Source: Prevotella communis
GTDB lineage: Bacteria > Bacteroidota > Bacteroidia > Bacteroidales > Bacteroidaceae
Reading direction: 5' to 3'
Assembly: GCF_022024115.1 (NCBI RefSeq)
Contig: NZ_CP091792.1
Location: 2,232,001-2,296,000 of the forward strand
Length of the DNA: 64,000 nucleotides
Shown here: piece by piece, positions 35,323 through 44,202 of the stretch
Numbering within the stretch: the stretch's first letter is position 1
Layout: every line of letters starts with the position of its first letter
Made by a program: the position numbers and the translations under genes
Notes under the pieces: model-generated
Database searches by the model: none
What the model was told of the DNA's origin: nothing
What the model saw: the letters and a program-made list of their open reading frames with translations, nothing else

Positions 35323-36508
35323 AAGGATCAGTACCTAATACAGTCTTTGCCAGACGCTTGGCTTTTTCACGCAAAGCATCAATATCGTCACCCACCTCAC
35401 CATAGCACAGGACAACACCCATGCGACGGCCTTTGTGAGCCTCGGGTTTACCGAAGATACGGATACGCGTACGATCTTCCTTCAAAGCATCCTCAAGATT
35501 ATAGTCGAGCAAAGAACGGTCAACAGGTGTAGAAGCCTCCTTTGGAGAAAGGATAACAGCCGAAGCACCTGCATGCTCTAAATGGATGCCGGCAATAGGC
35601 AGCCCCATCACGGCACGGAAATGCAGTTCAAACTCAGAGAGATTGGTAGTATGACCCAATGTCACCATACCGGTATCATGTGGACGGGGTGACAGTTCGC
35701 TGAAGATAACCTCTCCCTGTTTGGTAAGGAAGAACTCTACGCCCCAAATTCCGGCTCCCGTCAGGGCTTTCGTTACCTTATCAGCCATCATCTGAGCCTG
35801 TTTCAAAGCCTCATCAGAAATCTTATATGGCTGCCATGATTCACGGTAGTCGCCCGATTTCTGAACATGTCCGATAGGAGGACAGAACAATGTAGGCCAT
35901 CCATTCTTCTGAGTAACGGTGAGCAAGGTGAACTCTGAATCGAAGTCGATAAACTCTTCGATAATCACTTCCTTTACATCACCACGACTGCCTTCCATTG
36001 CCTCGCGGAAAGCCTGTTCCAGTTCATCATCGTTATGAACATAACTCTGTCCATGACCACTTGACGACATCAATGGTTTCACTACACAGGGGAAGCCAAT
36101 CTCATCGGCAGCAGCCTTGAACTCATCAAATGTCTTAGCATAAAAATATTTTGCCGTACGCAAGCCCAATTCCTTTGATGCCAAATCGCGAATTGCACGA
36201 CGGTTCATCGTGAAATTCACAGCACGGGCAGAAGGAACAACCTGAATGCCCTGTTCCTCTAACTGGAAAAGACGTTCGGTACGGATAGCCTCAATCTCAG
36301 GTACGATGATGTCAGGCTGATGTTTTTTCACCACAGCCTCCAGCGCATCGCCATCAAGCATATTAAACACTTCACGCTCGTCGGCTACCTGCATAGCAGG
36401 TGCATTGTCATAGCGATCACAAGCAATGACATACTGACCAGCACGCATAGCGGCAATTACGAACTCCTTGCCCAGTTCTCCTGAGCCTAACAATAATATC
36501 TTCTTCAT
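35303..36508 (-). CDS. purT: Formate-dependent GAR transformylase
   Basis: 401 residues of ATP-grasp type. '[42 protein letters not shown]', '[20 protein letters not shown]', '[17 protein letters not shown]', 'FTLLTVTQ', '[16 protein letters not shown]' and '[24 protein letters not shown]' are all PurT landmarks. It makes formyl-GAR from GAR, formate and ATP in purine synthesis, without folate. It lies inside a sugar-nucleotide/glycan set, overlapping the cupin gene at its end and the membrane-protein gene by 4 bases at its start, so its expression is tied to genes with which it has no obvious pathway link. Confidence 0.95.
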   Translation of the reverse strand: MKKILLLGSGELGKEFVIAAMRAGQYVIACDRYDNAPAMQVADEREVFNMLDGDALEAVVKKHQPDIIVPEIEAIRTERLFQLEEQGIQVVPSARAVNFTMNRRAIRDLASKELGLRTAKYFYAKTFDEFKAAADEIGFPCVVKPLMSSSGHGQSYVHNDDELEQAFREAMEGSRGDVKEVIIEEFIDFDSEFTLLTVTQKNGWPTLFCPPIGHVQKSGDYRESWQPYKISDEALKQAQMMADKVTKALTGAGIWGVEFFLTKQGEVIFSELSPRPHDTGMVTLGHTTNLSEFELHFRAVMGLPIAGIHLEHAGASAVILSPKEASTPVDRSLLDYNLEDALKEDRTRIRIFGKPEAHKGRRMGVVLCYGEVGDDIDALREKAKRLAKTVLGTDPYAKLRD

Positions 36509-37440
36509 AATTGAATGGTTTTTCCTAAACTATACTTCATTGCTTGGATATACGAAAGTTCCAAACGTCCCAATAACTGTATCCGCATTGCATTTCTCAG
36601 CGCCTCAAAATTCCTATATTCCCATTCTCCTATCTCGAGGACTACCTTCTCATTTTTGACGAGCCAACGTAGTTCTTCATCTTTAGATCCCATTTGCCCG
36701 TCGCTCTTGATAATCACATCATAACAACCATCAAAATCATCCAACAGATAGTACTTCACCCGAAATGGCCATAACAAACGACGCACTTCCACTTGTCCTC
36801 GCCATACCGTGATATTCTGATAAGAGAAAAGATAAGCCCGCGTCAGTCCGCCAAAGAGCAATATCCCGAAGATGGAAAAGAAGAATATACCTAAAGAAAC
36901 AACTTTGCCATCGCAGTATGGCCCCACAGACATAAGTGCCATAACAGCTACGGAAAACGAGCCAAAGCCTAGTCCCCCATACAGGTGAACCTTGTTATAC
37001 TCTGAAACGACTTCTGCATTGTCACGACCAGAGAAATGTTCTTTTGTCTGCACGCCAATGGCTTGACAAAGTTGCGTGTAGTTCTTATATATAGCTGAAG
37101 AGAAACTTACCACTCTCCTACCGTCCTTTATAAGCCACAGCACTTCTCCGCTGCTCGTTTGCAGCTTTTCAGAATAGTCGAACTCTGCGAAGCGATAGAA
37201 TTGCTTACTAAATGGCAGCAAAACACTATGGATTTCAAAACCGTCATTTAATATAGTTATGCGCTTTAAAGATAACAGGAAGAATGCAAAGAAAAAGAAT
37301 GTAAATATCCCCATAACAAGTAACATTGGCACAAGCATCTCCTCCTTAAACAAGGAAACGCCTATCGATGACAGCACACCCAATGCTATCAATACGAACG
37401 TCGTGTAAATATACTTTGTATTAAATTGGGAATATACCAT
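36505..37440 (-). CDS. Uncharacterised membrane protein with two repeated modules
   Basis: 311 residues. Family not recognised. The layout is repeated twice: two membrane helices (residues ~10-60, and ~155-205) followed by a beta-rich cytoplasmic-looking stretch ('[34 protein letters not shown]' and '[33 protein letters not shown]'). The two soluble stretches resemble each other and recall PH-like domains of bacterial membrane proteins (bPH2-type), which suggests an internal duplication. The stop overlaps the purT start by 4 bases and the gene starts 6 bases after rmlB's stop, so it is embedded in the operon. Confidence 0.7.
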   Translation of the reverse strand: MVYSQFNTKYIYTTFVLIALGVLSSIGVSLFKEEMLVPMLLVMGIFTFFFFAFFLLSLKRITILNDGFEIHSVLLPFSKQFYRFAEFDYSEKLQTSSGEVLWLIKDGRRVVSFSSAIYKNYTQLCQAIGVQTKEHFSGRDNAEVVSEYNKVHLYGGLGFGSFSVAVMALMSVGPYCDGKVVSLGIFFFSIFGILLFGGLTRAYLFSYQNITVWRGQVEVRRLLWPFRVKYYLLDDFDGCYDVIIKSDGQMGSKDEELRWLVKNEKVVLEIGEWEYRNFEALRNAMRIQLLGRLELSYIQAMKYSLGKTIQL

Positions 37441-37446
37441 TTCCTT

Positions 37447-38586
37447 TTATCTATCCTTATACATATTATCGTAATACTTCTGATAGTCACCGCTAGTTAC
37501 ATTATCCAGCCACTCCTGGTTGTCAAGATACCAACGAACGGTTTTCTCGATACCTTCCTCAAACTGGAGAGAGGGTTCCCAACCAAGCTCACGCTGCAAC
37601 TTGGACGAATCGATAGCATAACGCAGGTCGTGACCGGCACGGTCGGTAACGTATGTGATAAGATCCATATCCTCACCCTCCTTACGTCCGAGGAGACGGT
37701 CTACGGTATTGATAAGCACCTTGATGATATCTATGTTCTTCCACTCATTAAATCCACCGATATTATAGGTGTCGGCAATCTTTCCTTTATGGAAAATCAA
37801 ATCGATAGCACGGGCATGGTCTACCACATAGAGCCAGTCGCGCACGTTCTCGCCCTTACCATAAACAGGCAGAGGCTTACGATGACGGATGTTATTAATA
37901 AAAAGAGGTATCAGTTTCTCTGGAAACTGATAAGGACCATAGTTATTCGAGCAGTTGGTCACCACCACCGGCATTCCGTAAGTATCGTGGAAAGCACGTA
38001 CGAAATGGTCACTGGAAGCCTTTGATGCTGAATATGGTGAGTGAGGATTATACTTCGTAGTCTCCAGGAAGAACTTATCGCCATAAGCCAAATGATGCTC
38101 AGCAGAAGAAGCCGTCGTAGTAAATGGAGGCTCAATACCCTCTGGATGTGTCAGCTCAAGAGCGCCATACACCTCATCGGTAGAGATATGATAGAAACGC
38201 TTGCCTTCATACTTCTCTGGCAGGCTCTCCCAATAGAGTTTTGCAGCCTGAAGAAGTGAGAGAGTACCCATCACGTTAGTACGCGCAAAAGTGAAAGGAT
38301 CCTTGATAGAACGGTCCACATGACTCTCGGCAGCCAGATGGATGATACCATCAACCTTTTTATCCTGCATCAATTTATAGAATGCATCAAAGTCGCAGAT
38401 ATCCATCTTCACGAACTCATAGTTTGGTGCATTCTCAATATCCTTGAGATTAGCCAGATTACCTGCATAGGTCAGTTTATCCAGATTGATAATATGATAC
38501 TCCGGATACTTGTTTACGAAAAGGCGCACCACATGACTTCCAATGAAGCCTGCACCACCGGTAATGACAATGTTCTTCATACTCAT
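37447..38586 (-). CDS. rmlB: dTDP-glucose 4,6-dehydratase
   Basis: 379 residues, extended short-chain dehydrogenase. 'NIVITGGAGFIGSHVVRLFVNKYP' binds NAD; 'AAESHVDRSIKDPFTFARTNVMGTLSLLQAAK', 'YHISTDEVYGAL' (the catalytic Thr-Asp-Glu) and 'YSASKASSDHFVRAFHDTYGMPVVVTNCSNNYGPYQFPEKLIPLFI' (YxxxK) are RmlB signatures. It makes dTDP-4-keto-6-deoxyglucose for rhamnose or other deoxy sugars. rmlA, rmlC and rmlD are not in view. The Asp/Glu pair after the Thr identifies the dehydratase rather than an epimerase. Confidence 0.95.
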   Translation of the reverse strand: MSMKNIVITGGAGFIGSHVVRLFVNKYPEYHIINLDKLTYAGNLANLKDIENAPNYEFVKMDICDFDAFYKLMQDKKVDGIIHLAAESHVDRSIKDPFTFARTNVMGTLSLLQAAKLYWESLPEKYEGKRFYHISTDEVYGALELTHPEGIEPPFTTTASSAEHHLAYGDKFFLETTKYNPHSPYSASKASSDHFVRAFHDTYGMPVVVTNCSNNYGPYQFPEKLIPLFINNIRHRKPLPVYGKGENVRDWLYVVDHARAIDLIFHKGKIADTYNIGGFNEWKNIDIIKVLINTVDRLLGRKEGEDMDLITYVTDRAGHDLRYAIDSSKLQRELGWEPSLQFEEGIEKTVRWYLDNQEWLDNVTSGDYQKYYDNMYKDR

Positions 38587-38590
38587 TATG

Positions 38591-38770
38591 TTATTTGTTT
38601 TTATTCTTTAGTTTGCTAAATAAAGTCAGGGCGATATAGACCACGAAACAGATACCATAGGTCTGGGCTGCATCATCCCATGTCTTATCAAACCCAACGA
38701 TATATGATATTAACGTGAGAACTGCGGCAACTATTGTGCCAGTGATAAAATCAATTACATATTCTTTCAT
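38591..38770 (-). CDS. 59-residue two-helix membrane protein
   Basis: MKEYVIDFITGTIVAAVLTL begins the protein; the second hydrophobic stretch is GICFVVYIALTLFSKL, and it ends in KNKNK. The two helices are joined by a short acidic loop (DKTWDDAAQ). It overlaps the stop of the phosphoesterase gene upstream by 4 bases and ends 4 bases before the rmlB start, so it is part of the same run. No family recognised; similar tiny membrane proteins are common and often unannotated in this phylum. Confidence 0.65.
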   Translation of the reverse strand: MKEYVIDFITGTIVAAVLTLISYIVGFDKTWDDAAQTYGICFVVYIALTLFSKLKNKNK

Positions 38771-39270
38771 CTTCTACGTGGATCTTCAAGGGTTATCACC
38801 TCCATATCCTTAAACGTGGAGCCGTCGATAGTAAGTCGGACCAACGTTCGTTCCTTATGCCATCCCTGCAGTCCTGCTGCCCCTGGATTTATATGAAGCA
38901 TCTTCAGTGTTGGGTCGTATTTCACTTTCAGTATATGCGAGTGTCCTGCAATAAACAACTGTGGCGGATTTGTATAGAGTGTCCGCATCACAGAATGATC
39001 ATAGTTGCCAGGATAACCGCCTATATGTTTGATAAGTACATCCACATCCTCACACTTAAAACGATTCATCTCACGATACATCAGTCGCAGGTCGCCACCA
39101 TCGCAATTACCGCAGACAGCCCTAAACGGACGGAACTCCGCCAAACGGTCGGCCACCTCCACACTGCCGATATCCCCCGCATGCCAAATCTCGTCGCAAG
39201 GTTCGAAATAGTACAGGTACTTATCGTCCCAGTAGCTGTGTGTATCGCTGATGATGCCGATTCTTTTCAT
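38767..39270 (-). CDS. YfcE/MJ0936-type metallophosphoesterase
   Basis: 167 residues. The metal-binding signature is in order: 'IGIISDTHSYW' (DxH), 'IWHAGDIGS' (GD), 'AVCGNCDGG' (GNxD), 'LFIAGHSHIL' (GHxH) and 'INPGAAGLQG'. The family hydrolyses phosphodiesters, with the natural substrate usually unknown. It starts 26 bp after the cytidylate-kinase-like gene. Confidence 0.9.
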   Translation of the reverse strand: MKRIGIISDTHSYWDDKYLYYFEPCDEIWHAGDIGSVEVADRLAEFRPFRAVCGNCDGGDLRLMYREMNRFKCEDVDVLIKHIGGYPGNYDHSVMRTLYTNPPQLFIAGHSHILKVKYDPTLKMLHINPGAAGLQGWHKERTLVRLTIDGSTFKDMEVITLEDPRRR

Positions 39271-39296
39271 TTGGATGTTAGGTGATAAGTGATTGA

Positions 39297-39923
39297 TTAT
39301 AGTTTAAGTTTCTTTCTGGCAAATTCTGCTATTAGGCGGGCGGTCTCTGCTGAGCCTATGGCACTGGAATCTATGCAGAGATCATAACTGGATGCATGTC
39401 CCCACTGCTTTCCCGTATAGTAATTATAATAAGATGCACGACGGCTCTCTACATGCTGAATGCGTTTGACAGCCTCATCATACGTCACGTTCTTTTCCTT
39501 CATAAAAAGATTCGCCCTTGATTCGATAGAAGCCGTAATAAATACGTTGACCACATTATCAAAATCACGCAACACATAATCGGCACAACGTCCCACGAAA
39601 ATACACGAACTTTCCTGAGCCGCCTTGATAATGGCATCACTTTGGAACTTAAACAAACTCTCCTGCGAGAAATTGCTCTGATAAAAGTTACTGCCGCCAC
39701 CCCAGCTATTTCCATAGGACAAGTGGAAGAACGAACGCAAGAAGCCCTTTCGCTCATCGCTCTGTTTAAAGAACTCCTCTGAAAATCCGCTTTCCTTAGC
39801 AGCCAGATTCAGCAGTTCGCGGTCATAGTATTTGGCTTGGAACTCATCAGCCAGTAGCTTTCCGATTTCCAATCCGCCAGCACACACCTGACGACCAATG
39901 TTAATGATTATCTTTTTGTCCAT
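39297..39923 (-). CDS. Cytidylate kinase-like family protein
   Basis: 208 residues. 'IIINIGRQVCAGGLEIGKLLADEFQAKYYDRELLNLAAKESGFSEEF' is typical of the cytidylate kinase-like family (P-loop-like GRQ.CSGG start), and 'SCIFVGRCADYVLRDFDNVVNVFI' and 'KRIQHVESRRASYYNYYTGKQWG' follow. The usual GxxGxGK loop of true Cmk is replaced by GRQVCAGG; Bacteroidota have many such paralogues and their substrate is not established. It starts inside the 3' end of the MATE gene (23-bp overlap). Confidence 0.85.
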   Translation of the reverse strand: MDKKIIINIGRQVCAGGLEIGKLLADEFQAKYYDRELLNLAAKESGFSEEFFKQSDERKGFLRSFFHLSYGNSWGGGSNFYQSNFSQESLFKFQSDAIIKAAQESSCIFVGRCADYVLRDFDNVVNVFITASIESRANLFMKEKNVTYDEAVKRIQHVESRRASYYNYYTGKQWGHASSYDLCIDSSAIGSAETARLIAEFARKKLKL

Positions 39924-41265
39924 AAGACTTGAATTTACGAATATGCCATATCAATATGGGGATAGTAAAGGAAAATGCGATAAAGTCACTGGCAGGCATT
40001 GCATACCACACGCCATCAAGATCCCAGAACAGCGGAAAGATATAGGCCATGGGTAATAGGAAGATGAGTTGGCGCGCCAGCGATAGGAATATACTGATTT
40101 TCACCTTACCAATACACTGGAAGAAATTAGTGATGACAGCCTGCGAGCCCACCACGAAGAACACCAACATGTCAAGCACGATACCATGAGCAGCCATTTC
40201 AAGCAACACAGGATCGGTGGTAAAGATGCGAGCCATCTCTCTGGGGAATAACATTGACAGTGCCCATCCGCACAGCAGTATAGAGGTAGCCACAGCGATA
40301 GACAGCCACAAGCAGCGCATCATGCGGTCAGACTTCTGTGCTCCATAGTTATACCCCACAATGGGCTGCATTCCCTGCGTAACGCCCATCACGAACATAA
40401 AGAACACCATGACCATTGAGTTAGCTATAGAATATGCACCCACAGCCATATCGCCGCCATAACGCACGAACTGGTTGTTCATGAAAATCACGATGACACA
40501 CGAGGTGCTTTGCATCAGGAATGGAGATACGCCAATAGCTATAATATTTCGTACCAGGTCAGCCTTCAAGCGATAAATACCCCGTTTCAGATGAAGCAGT
40601 TCACGCTTGTCACTAAGTATCCACATCTGCCAGCAAAGTGCAAAAGACTGCGATACCACTGTTGCCAAAGCAGCTCCTCGAATGCCCCAGCGGAACAACC
40701 AAACAAAAGCCATGACCAGCACGATGTTACACCCTACGGTAAATAACGTAGCATACATAGCATGGCGCGGTTTTCCCGCCGCACGAAGTACGGCATTCAT
40801 ACCGAAATACATGTGGGTCACCATATTTCCCAAGAGGATGACCTGCATGAACTCACGGGCATAAGGCAATGTAACATCAGACGCACCAAAGAAACGAAGA
40901 ATCGGATCAAGGAATATCAGGCTGACTGCCATGAACAGGAAGCCCACAATGGTATTCAGCGTTACCGTATTACCAAGCAGATGCTGAGCAGTAGCATAAT
41001 CACGCTGCCCTAATTTCACACTGATACACGTTGATGCGCCCACACCTACGGCTGCGCCAAAAGCAGCACCCAGATTCATAAAGGGGAAAGTGATACCCAG
41101 ACCAGCGATAGCCTCAGGGCCTACCACTTGTCCGATAACCGAACGGTCGATGATATTATACAGCGAACTGGCCACCATTGCCACCATTGCAGGCAAGGCA
41201 TACTGCCACAACAATTGCCCAACAGGCTTCTGACCTAGTTCTAATGCTTTCTGTTTATTATCCAT
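39901..41265 (-). CDS. MATE-family efflux transporter
   Basis: 454 residues with twelve hydrophobic helices. 'LGQKPVGQLLWQYALPAMVAMVASSLYNIIDRSVIGQVVGPEAIAGLGITFPF' is the family opening, and 'VMVFFMFVMGVTQGMQPIVGYNYGAQKSDRM' opens the second half with the conserved Gln-Pro and Asn-Tyr-Gly-Ala motif of MATE proteins. It exports cationic drugs or metabolites with Na or H exchange; substrate not inferable. It is first in the leftward run and a TACCTTTG box lies at 41277-41284. Confidence 0.93.
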   Translation of the reverse strand: MDNKQKALELGQKPVGQLLWQYALPAMVAMVASSLYNIIDRSVIGQVVGPEAIAGLGITFPFMNLGAAFGAAVGVGASTCISVKLGQRDYATAQHLLGNTVTLNTIVGFLFMAVSLIFLDPILRFFGASDVTLPYAREFMQVILLGNMVTHMYFGMNAVLRAAGKPRHAMYATLFTVGCNIVLVMAFVWLFRWGIRGAALATVVSQSFALCWQMWILSDKRELLHLKRGIYRLKADLVRNIIAIGVSPFLMQSTSCVIVIFMNNQFVRYGGDMAVGAYSIANSMVMVFFMFVMGVTQGMQPIVGYNYGAQKSDRMMRCLWLSIAVATSILLCGWALSMLFPREMARIFTTDPVLLEMAAHGIVLDMLVFFVVGSQAVITNFFQCIGKVKISIFLSLARQLIFLLPMAYIFPLFWDLDGVWYAMPASDFIAFSFTIPILIWHIRKFKSYGQKDNH

Positions 41266-41276
41266 AATTCAAGTTG

Positions 41277-41284
41277 CAAAGGTA
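41277..41284 (-). promoter_or_regulatory. -7 box (TACCTTTG) for the MATE gene
   Basis: Minus-strand TACCTTTG 12 bp upstream of the start codon, so the 5' leader would be very short. Confidence 0.5.
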
Positions 41285-41322
41285 ATGTTTTTTTCTGACA
41301 CAACCAAAACTTACAACAAAGA

Positions 41323-41354
41323 TTTGGCTGTTTCAAAAATTTTATGTAAGTTTG
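41323..41354 (+). promoter_or_regulatory. Promoter (TTTG, 20 bp, TAAGTTTG) for the subtilase
   Basis: TTTG at 41323-41326 and TAAGTTTG at 41347-41354, separated by 20 bp and ending 21 bp before the ATG at 41376. Confidence 0.6.
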
Positions 41355-41375
41355 CAACCGATAAGATGACACATC

Positions 41376-42776
41376 ATGAAACAAACGACATGCTTTCTAA
41401 TCGTACTCCTATGGAGCTTTACGATGTTTGCAGCAAAAATAAAATATCCAGGAAAAAAGACCTTCATCTACCGCTATGCGCTCATTGACAAAGCGTCAAC
41501 GGAATTTACGTTGGACCAACCCTTACAATTCCTGTCCCAGAAAAGTCTGGAGAGACGTCAACGCCAAGGCCTGAGCGTTGATTCCACTGACCTGCCCGTA
41601 TGCAAACAGTATATCAGGCAATTCCACAGAAAAGGAATTCACATTATTGGTACTAGCAGATGGCAGAACACAATACTCGCAAGTTCTTCCGACTCACTGT
41701 TGTTGGCTAGCCTCGACACACTGTCTATCGTCAGGAAGAGCACATGCGTATTTGTCTCACCCGACTCAATCGAACACCCAGGAGACATCCGTTGGAATGT
41801 GCACGAGGACTTCAATCGCTGGGACTCCGTGAAAAACGACCCATACGGCATGGCCCGTCAGCAAATTGAAACGTTGGAAGGTATCTTTCTGCATGAGATG
41901 GGATACAGAGGTAAAGGCATTACCATTGCCGTACTAGACGGTGGTTTTCAGAACTATAAACGCATCCCTGCCTTTAAAAGAACCAATATCCTTGGCACGC
42001 ACGATTTCATTAAGCCACGAGAAGACAAAAAATATGGCGCATTTGAGAGCATTGACCACGGAACAAAGGTTCTTTCCGCAATGGCAGCCTATGCGCCAGA
42101 GGTCACTATTGGCACTGCACCAGAAGCCTCCTACTGGCTATTGCGGTGTGAGGACCCACTCACCGAACAGCCTGTAGAAGAGGACTATTGGACGATGGCT
42201 GTAGAAATGGCAGACTCATTAGGAGCCGATATCATCAATTCATCCTTGGGCTACTATGCCTTTGAGAACGGGCAAGGCAATTATCGTCTTCAGGATTTAG
42301 ACGGACAAACGGCATTCATCTCACGCTCTGCCTCCCTGTTGGCTCAGAAAGGCATGATTCTCTGCAATTCCGCTGGCAACTCTGGTATGGGACAGTGGAA
42401 GAAGATCAGTGTACCTGCAGATGCTCACAACATCCTGACTGTTGGAGCTATTGACAGGAACCGCCTTTTGGCTGCATTCTCAAGCATTGGCCCGTCTCAA
42501 GACGGACGTATCAAGCCCGATGTAGTAGCACAAGGCGCCCCCACCGTATTACTATCAGGAAGAGGCACATTGGTACACGACATGGGAACATCGTTTTCGA
42601 CTCCGCTGATCTGCGGATTGGTGGCATGTTTATGGCAAGCACTACCAGAGAAAACCGCATCAGAAATCATGGAGATTGTACGACGCAGTGCCAATCAATA
42701 TCATGAGCCAACCAACATTCTGGGCTATGGTATTCCTAATTTCCGTCAGGCTTATAACAACAACCGAACCCATTAA
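41376..42776 (+). CDS. Secreted S8 (subtilisin-like) serine peptidase
   Basis: 466 residues with a signal peptide (to about residue 19, FTMFAA). The catalytic triad of subtilases is Asp188 in 'IAVLDGGF', His228 in 'SIDHGTKVLSAMA' and Ser406 in 'DMGTSFSTPLICGLVA'; the oxyanion Asn is in 'LCNSAGNSG'. An N-terminal ~150-residue propeptide-like region starts with 'KKTFIYRYALIDKASTEFTLDQPLQFLSQKSLERRQRQG', a motif I associate with Bacteroidales subtilases. There is no C-terminal sorting domain. The exonuclease VII genes follow 14 bp downstream. Confidence 0.93.
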   Translation: MKQTTCFLIVLLWSFTMFAAKIKYPGKKTFIYRYALIDKASTEFTLDQPLQFLSQKSLERRQRQGLSVDSTDLPVCKQYIRQFHRKGIHIIGTSRWQNTILASSSDSLLLASLDTLSIVRKSTCVFVSPDSIEHPGDIRWNVHEDFNRWDSVKNDPYGMARQQIETLEGIFLHEMGYRGKGITIAVLDGGFQNYKRIPAFKRTNILGTHDFIKPREDKKYGAFESIDHGTKVLSAMAAYAPEVTIGTAPEASYWLLRCEDPLTEQPVEEDYWTMAVEMADSLGADIINSSLGYYAFENGQGNYRLQDLDGQTAFISRSASLLAQKGMILCNSAGNSGMGQWKKISVPADAHNILTVGAIDRNRLLAAFSSIGPSQDGRIKPDVVAQGAPTVLLSGRGTLVHDMGTSFSTPLICGLVACLWQALPEKTASEIMEIVRRSANQYHEPTNILGYGIPNFRQAYNNNRTH

Positions 42777-42790
42777 TTCCACGATATATC

Positions 42791-43960
42791 ATGGACGCTT
42801 ATTCACTCTTAGAGCTCAACAGCATGGTGCGCCAGTCCATTGAGCACACCATGAACCAAGAATACTGGGTCGAAGCAGAACTATCTGAATGCAGAGAGAA
42901 CAGAGGCCATTGTTTTATGGAACTCATTCAGAAAGAAGAACATAGCAACACGCCCATAGCGCGAGCCTCAGCCAAATGCTGGCAAAGCACATGGGGTATG
43001 ATAGGTCCTTATTTCGAACGAACCACAGGTCAGCCACTTCATGCCGGACTGAAAGTGAGGCTACAAGTTTATCCCCAGTTTCATGAAGCATACGGTTTTT
43101 CTTGGATTATCACCGATATCGACCCCACCTTCACATTGGGCGATATGGCACGACGCAGACAGGAAATCATCCGTCAACTCAAAGAAGAGGGCATCTTTGA
43201 CCTGCAGAAAGATCTGACACTACCGCTTTTTTGCCTCAATATCGCTGTCATCTCCAGTCAGTCTGCTGCTGGCTATGGTGACTTTGTCAACCAACTGGCC
43301 GACTCGCCTTATGATTTCCATACCCAGCTCTTTCCCGCTATCATGCAAGGTGAACAGGTAGAAGAGAGCATTATCCAGGCACTCAATGCCATTTACAATT
43401 CATGCGCGAATCAACAGACATCTGCCTTTGATTGCGTCGTGATTATACGAGGGGGTGGTGCTACAGCAGACCTGTCGGGCTTCGATGCCCTGCAATTAGC
43501 AGAAAACGTAGCCCAATACCCCCTGCCCATCATCACAGGCATTGGACACGACCGCGATGAATCCATCCTTGATATGGTGAGCAACACGCGAGTGAAGACA
43601 CCTACTGCAGCTGCGCAACTGCTCATTTCTCATCTAGACAGCACCGCTCTGCGCATTGACACTTGTGGTGAGCGTATCAACACATTCTTCTCACTGTTAA
43701 AGACACGCGAAGAAGCACGTATCGACAAACTGTCCTCTTATCTCTCACCACTCATTTTCCACCTTTTAGAGCGCGAGCAACATAAGTTGGAAATGCTGGA
43801 GCAGAGAGCAAAAGCACTTGACCCAGCCCTACTGTTGAAACGCGGCTACAGCATCACCTTACACAACGGACATCTACTACGGAATGCCGCAGAAGTGAAA
43901 CCTGGAACAGAATTAGAAACCCGCCTGGAACAAGGCACAATCATATCTATAGTAAAATGA
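42791..43960 (+). CDS. xseA: Exodeoxyribonuclease VII large subunit
   Basis: 389 residues. OB-fold N-terminus ('YWVEAELSECRENRGHCFMELIQ ... ASAKCWQS'), then 'LPLFCLNIAVISSQSAAGYGDFVNQL', 'VVIIRGGGATADLSGFDALQLAENVAQYPLPIITGIGHDRDESILDMVSNTRVKTPTAAAQLLI', and a C-terminal coiled region. The RGGG and GHxxD motifs are those of the catalytic domain. With XseB it degrades single-stranded DNA from both ends. The stop overlaps the xseB start by 4 bases. Confidence 0.95.
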   Translation: MDAYSLLELNSMVRQSIEHTMNQEYWVEAELSECRENRGHCFMELIQKEEHSNTPIARASAKCWQSTWGMIGPYFERTTGQPLHAGLKVRLQVYPQFHEAYGFSWIITDIDPTFTLGDMARRRQEIIRQLKEEGIFDLQKDLTLPLFCLNIAVISSQSAAGYGDFVNQLADSPYDFHTQLFPAIMQGEQVEESIIQALNAIYNSCANQQTSAFDCVVIIRGGGATADLSGFDALQLAENVAQYPLPIITGIGHDRDESILDMVSNTRVKTPTAAAQLLISHLDSTALRIDTCGERINTFFSLLKTREEARIDKLSSYLSPLIFHLLEREQHKLEMLEQRAKALDPALLLKRGYSITLHNGHLLRNAAEVKPGTELETRLEQGTIISIVK

Positions 43961-44136
43961 CCTACGAAGAATCACTGAAACAACTGGAGGATATCGTCCG
44001 ACAGATGGAAGCCGGCAGCTATAGCATCGACCAACTGGCCGATAAACTGACGTTGGCACAACAACTCATTACACAATGTAAAGAGAAATTATACAAAACA
44101 GATTCAGAAATCAAGAAAATTTTAGAAAAAAGATAG
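43957..44136 (+). CDS. xseB: Exodeoxyribonuclease VII small subunit
   Basis: 59 residues. 'MTYEESLKQLEDIVRQMEAG' and 'YSIDQLADKLTLAQQLITQCKEKL' are the standard XseB helical hairpin. It wraps the large subunit's coiled stalk and is needed for the holoenzyme. The ATG overlaps the xseA stop. Confidence 0.93.
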   Translation: MTYEESLKQLEDIVRQMEAGSYSIDQLADKLTLAQQLITQCKEKLYKTDSEIKKILEKR

Positions 44137-44142
44137 AAAAAC

Positions 44143-44173
44143 TTGCAAGTTATAAGAAATATGCCTATCTTTG
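44143..44173 (+). promoter_or_regulatory. Promoter (TTG, 20 bp, TATCTTTG) for ilvE
   Basis: TTG at 44143-44145 and TATCTTTG at 44166-44173 with 20 bp between. A good Shine-Dalgarno (AGGAGA, 44195-44200) precedes the ATG at 44203, unusual for this phylum. Confidence 0.7.
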
Positions 44174-44202
44174 CACTAAAATCATAAACTAAATAGGAGA
44201 AA

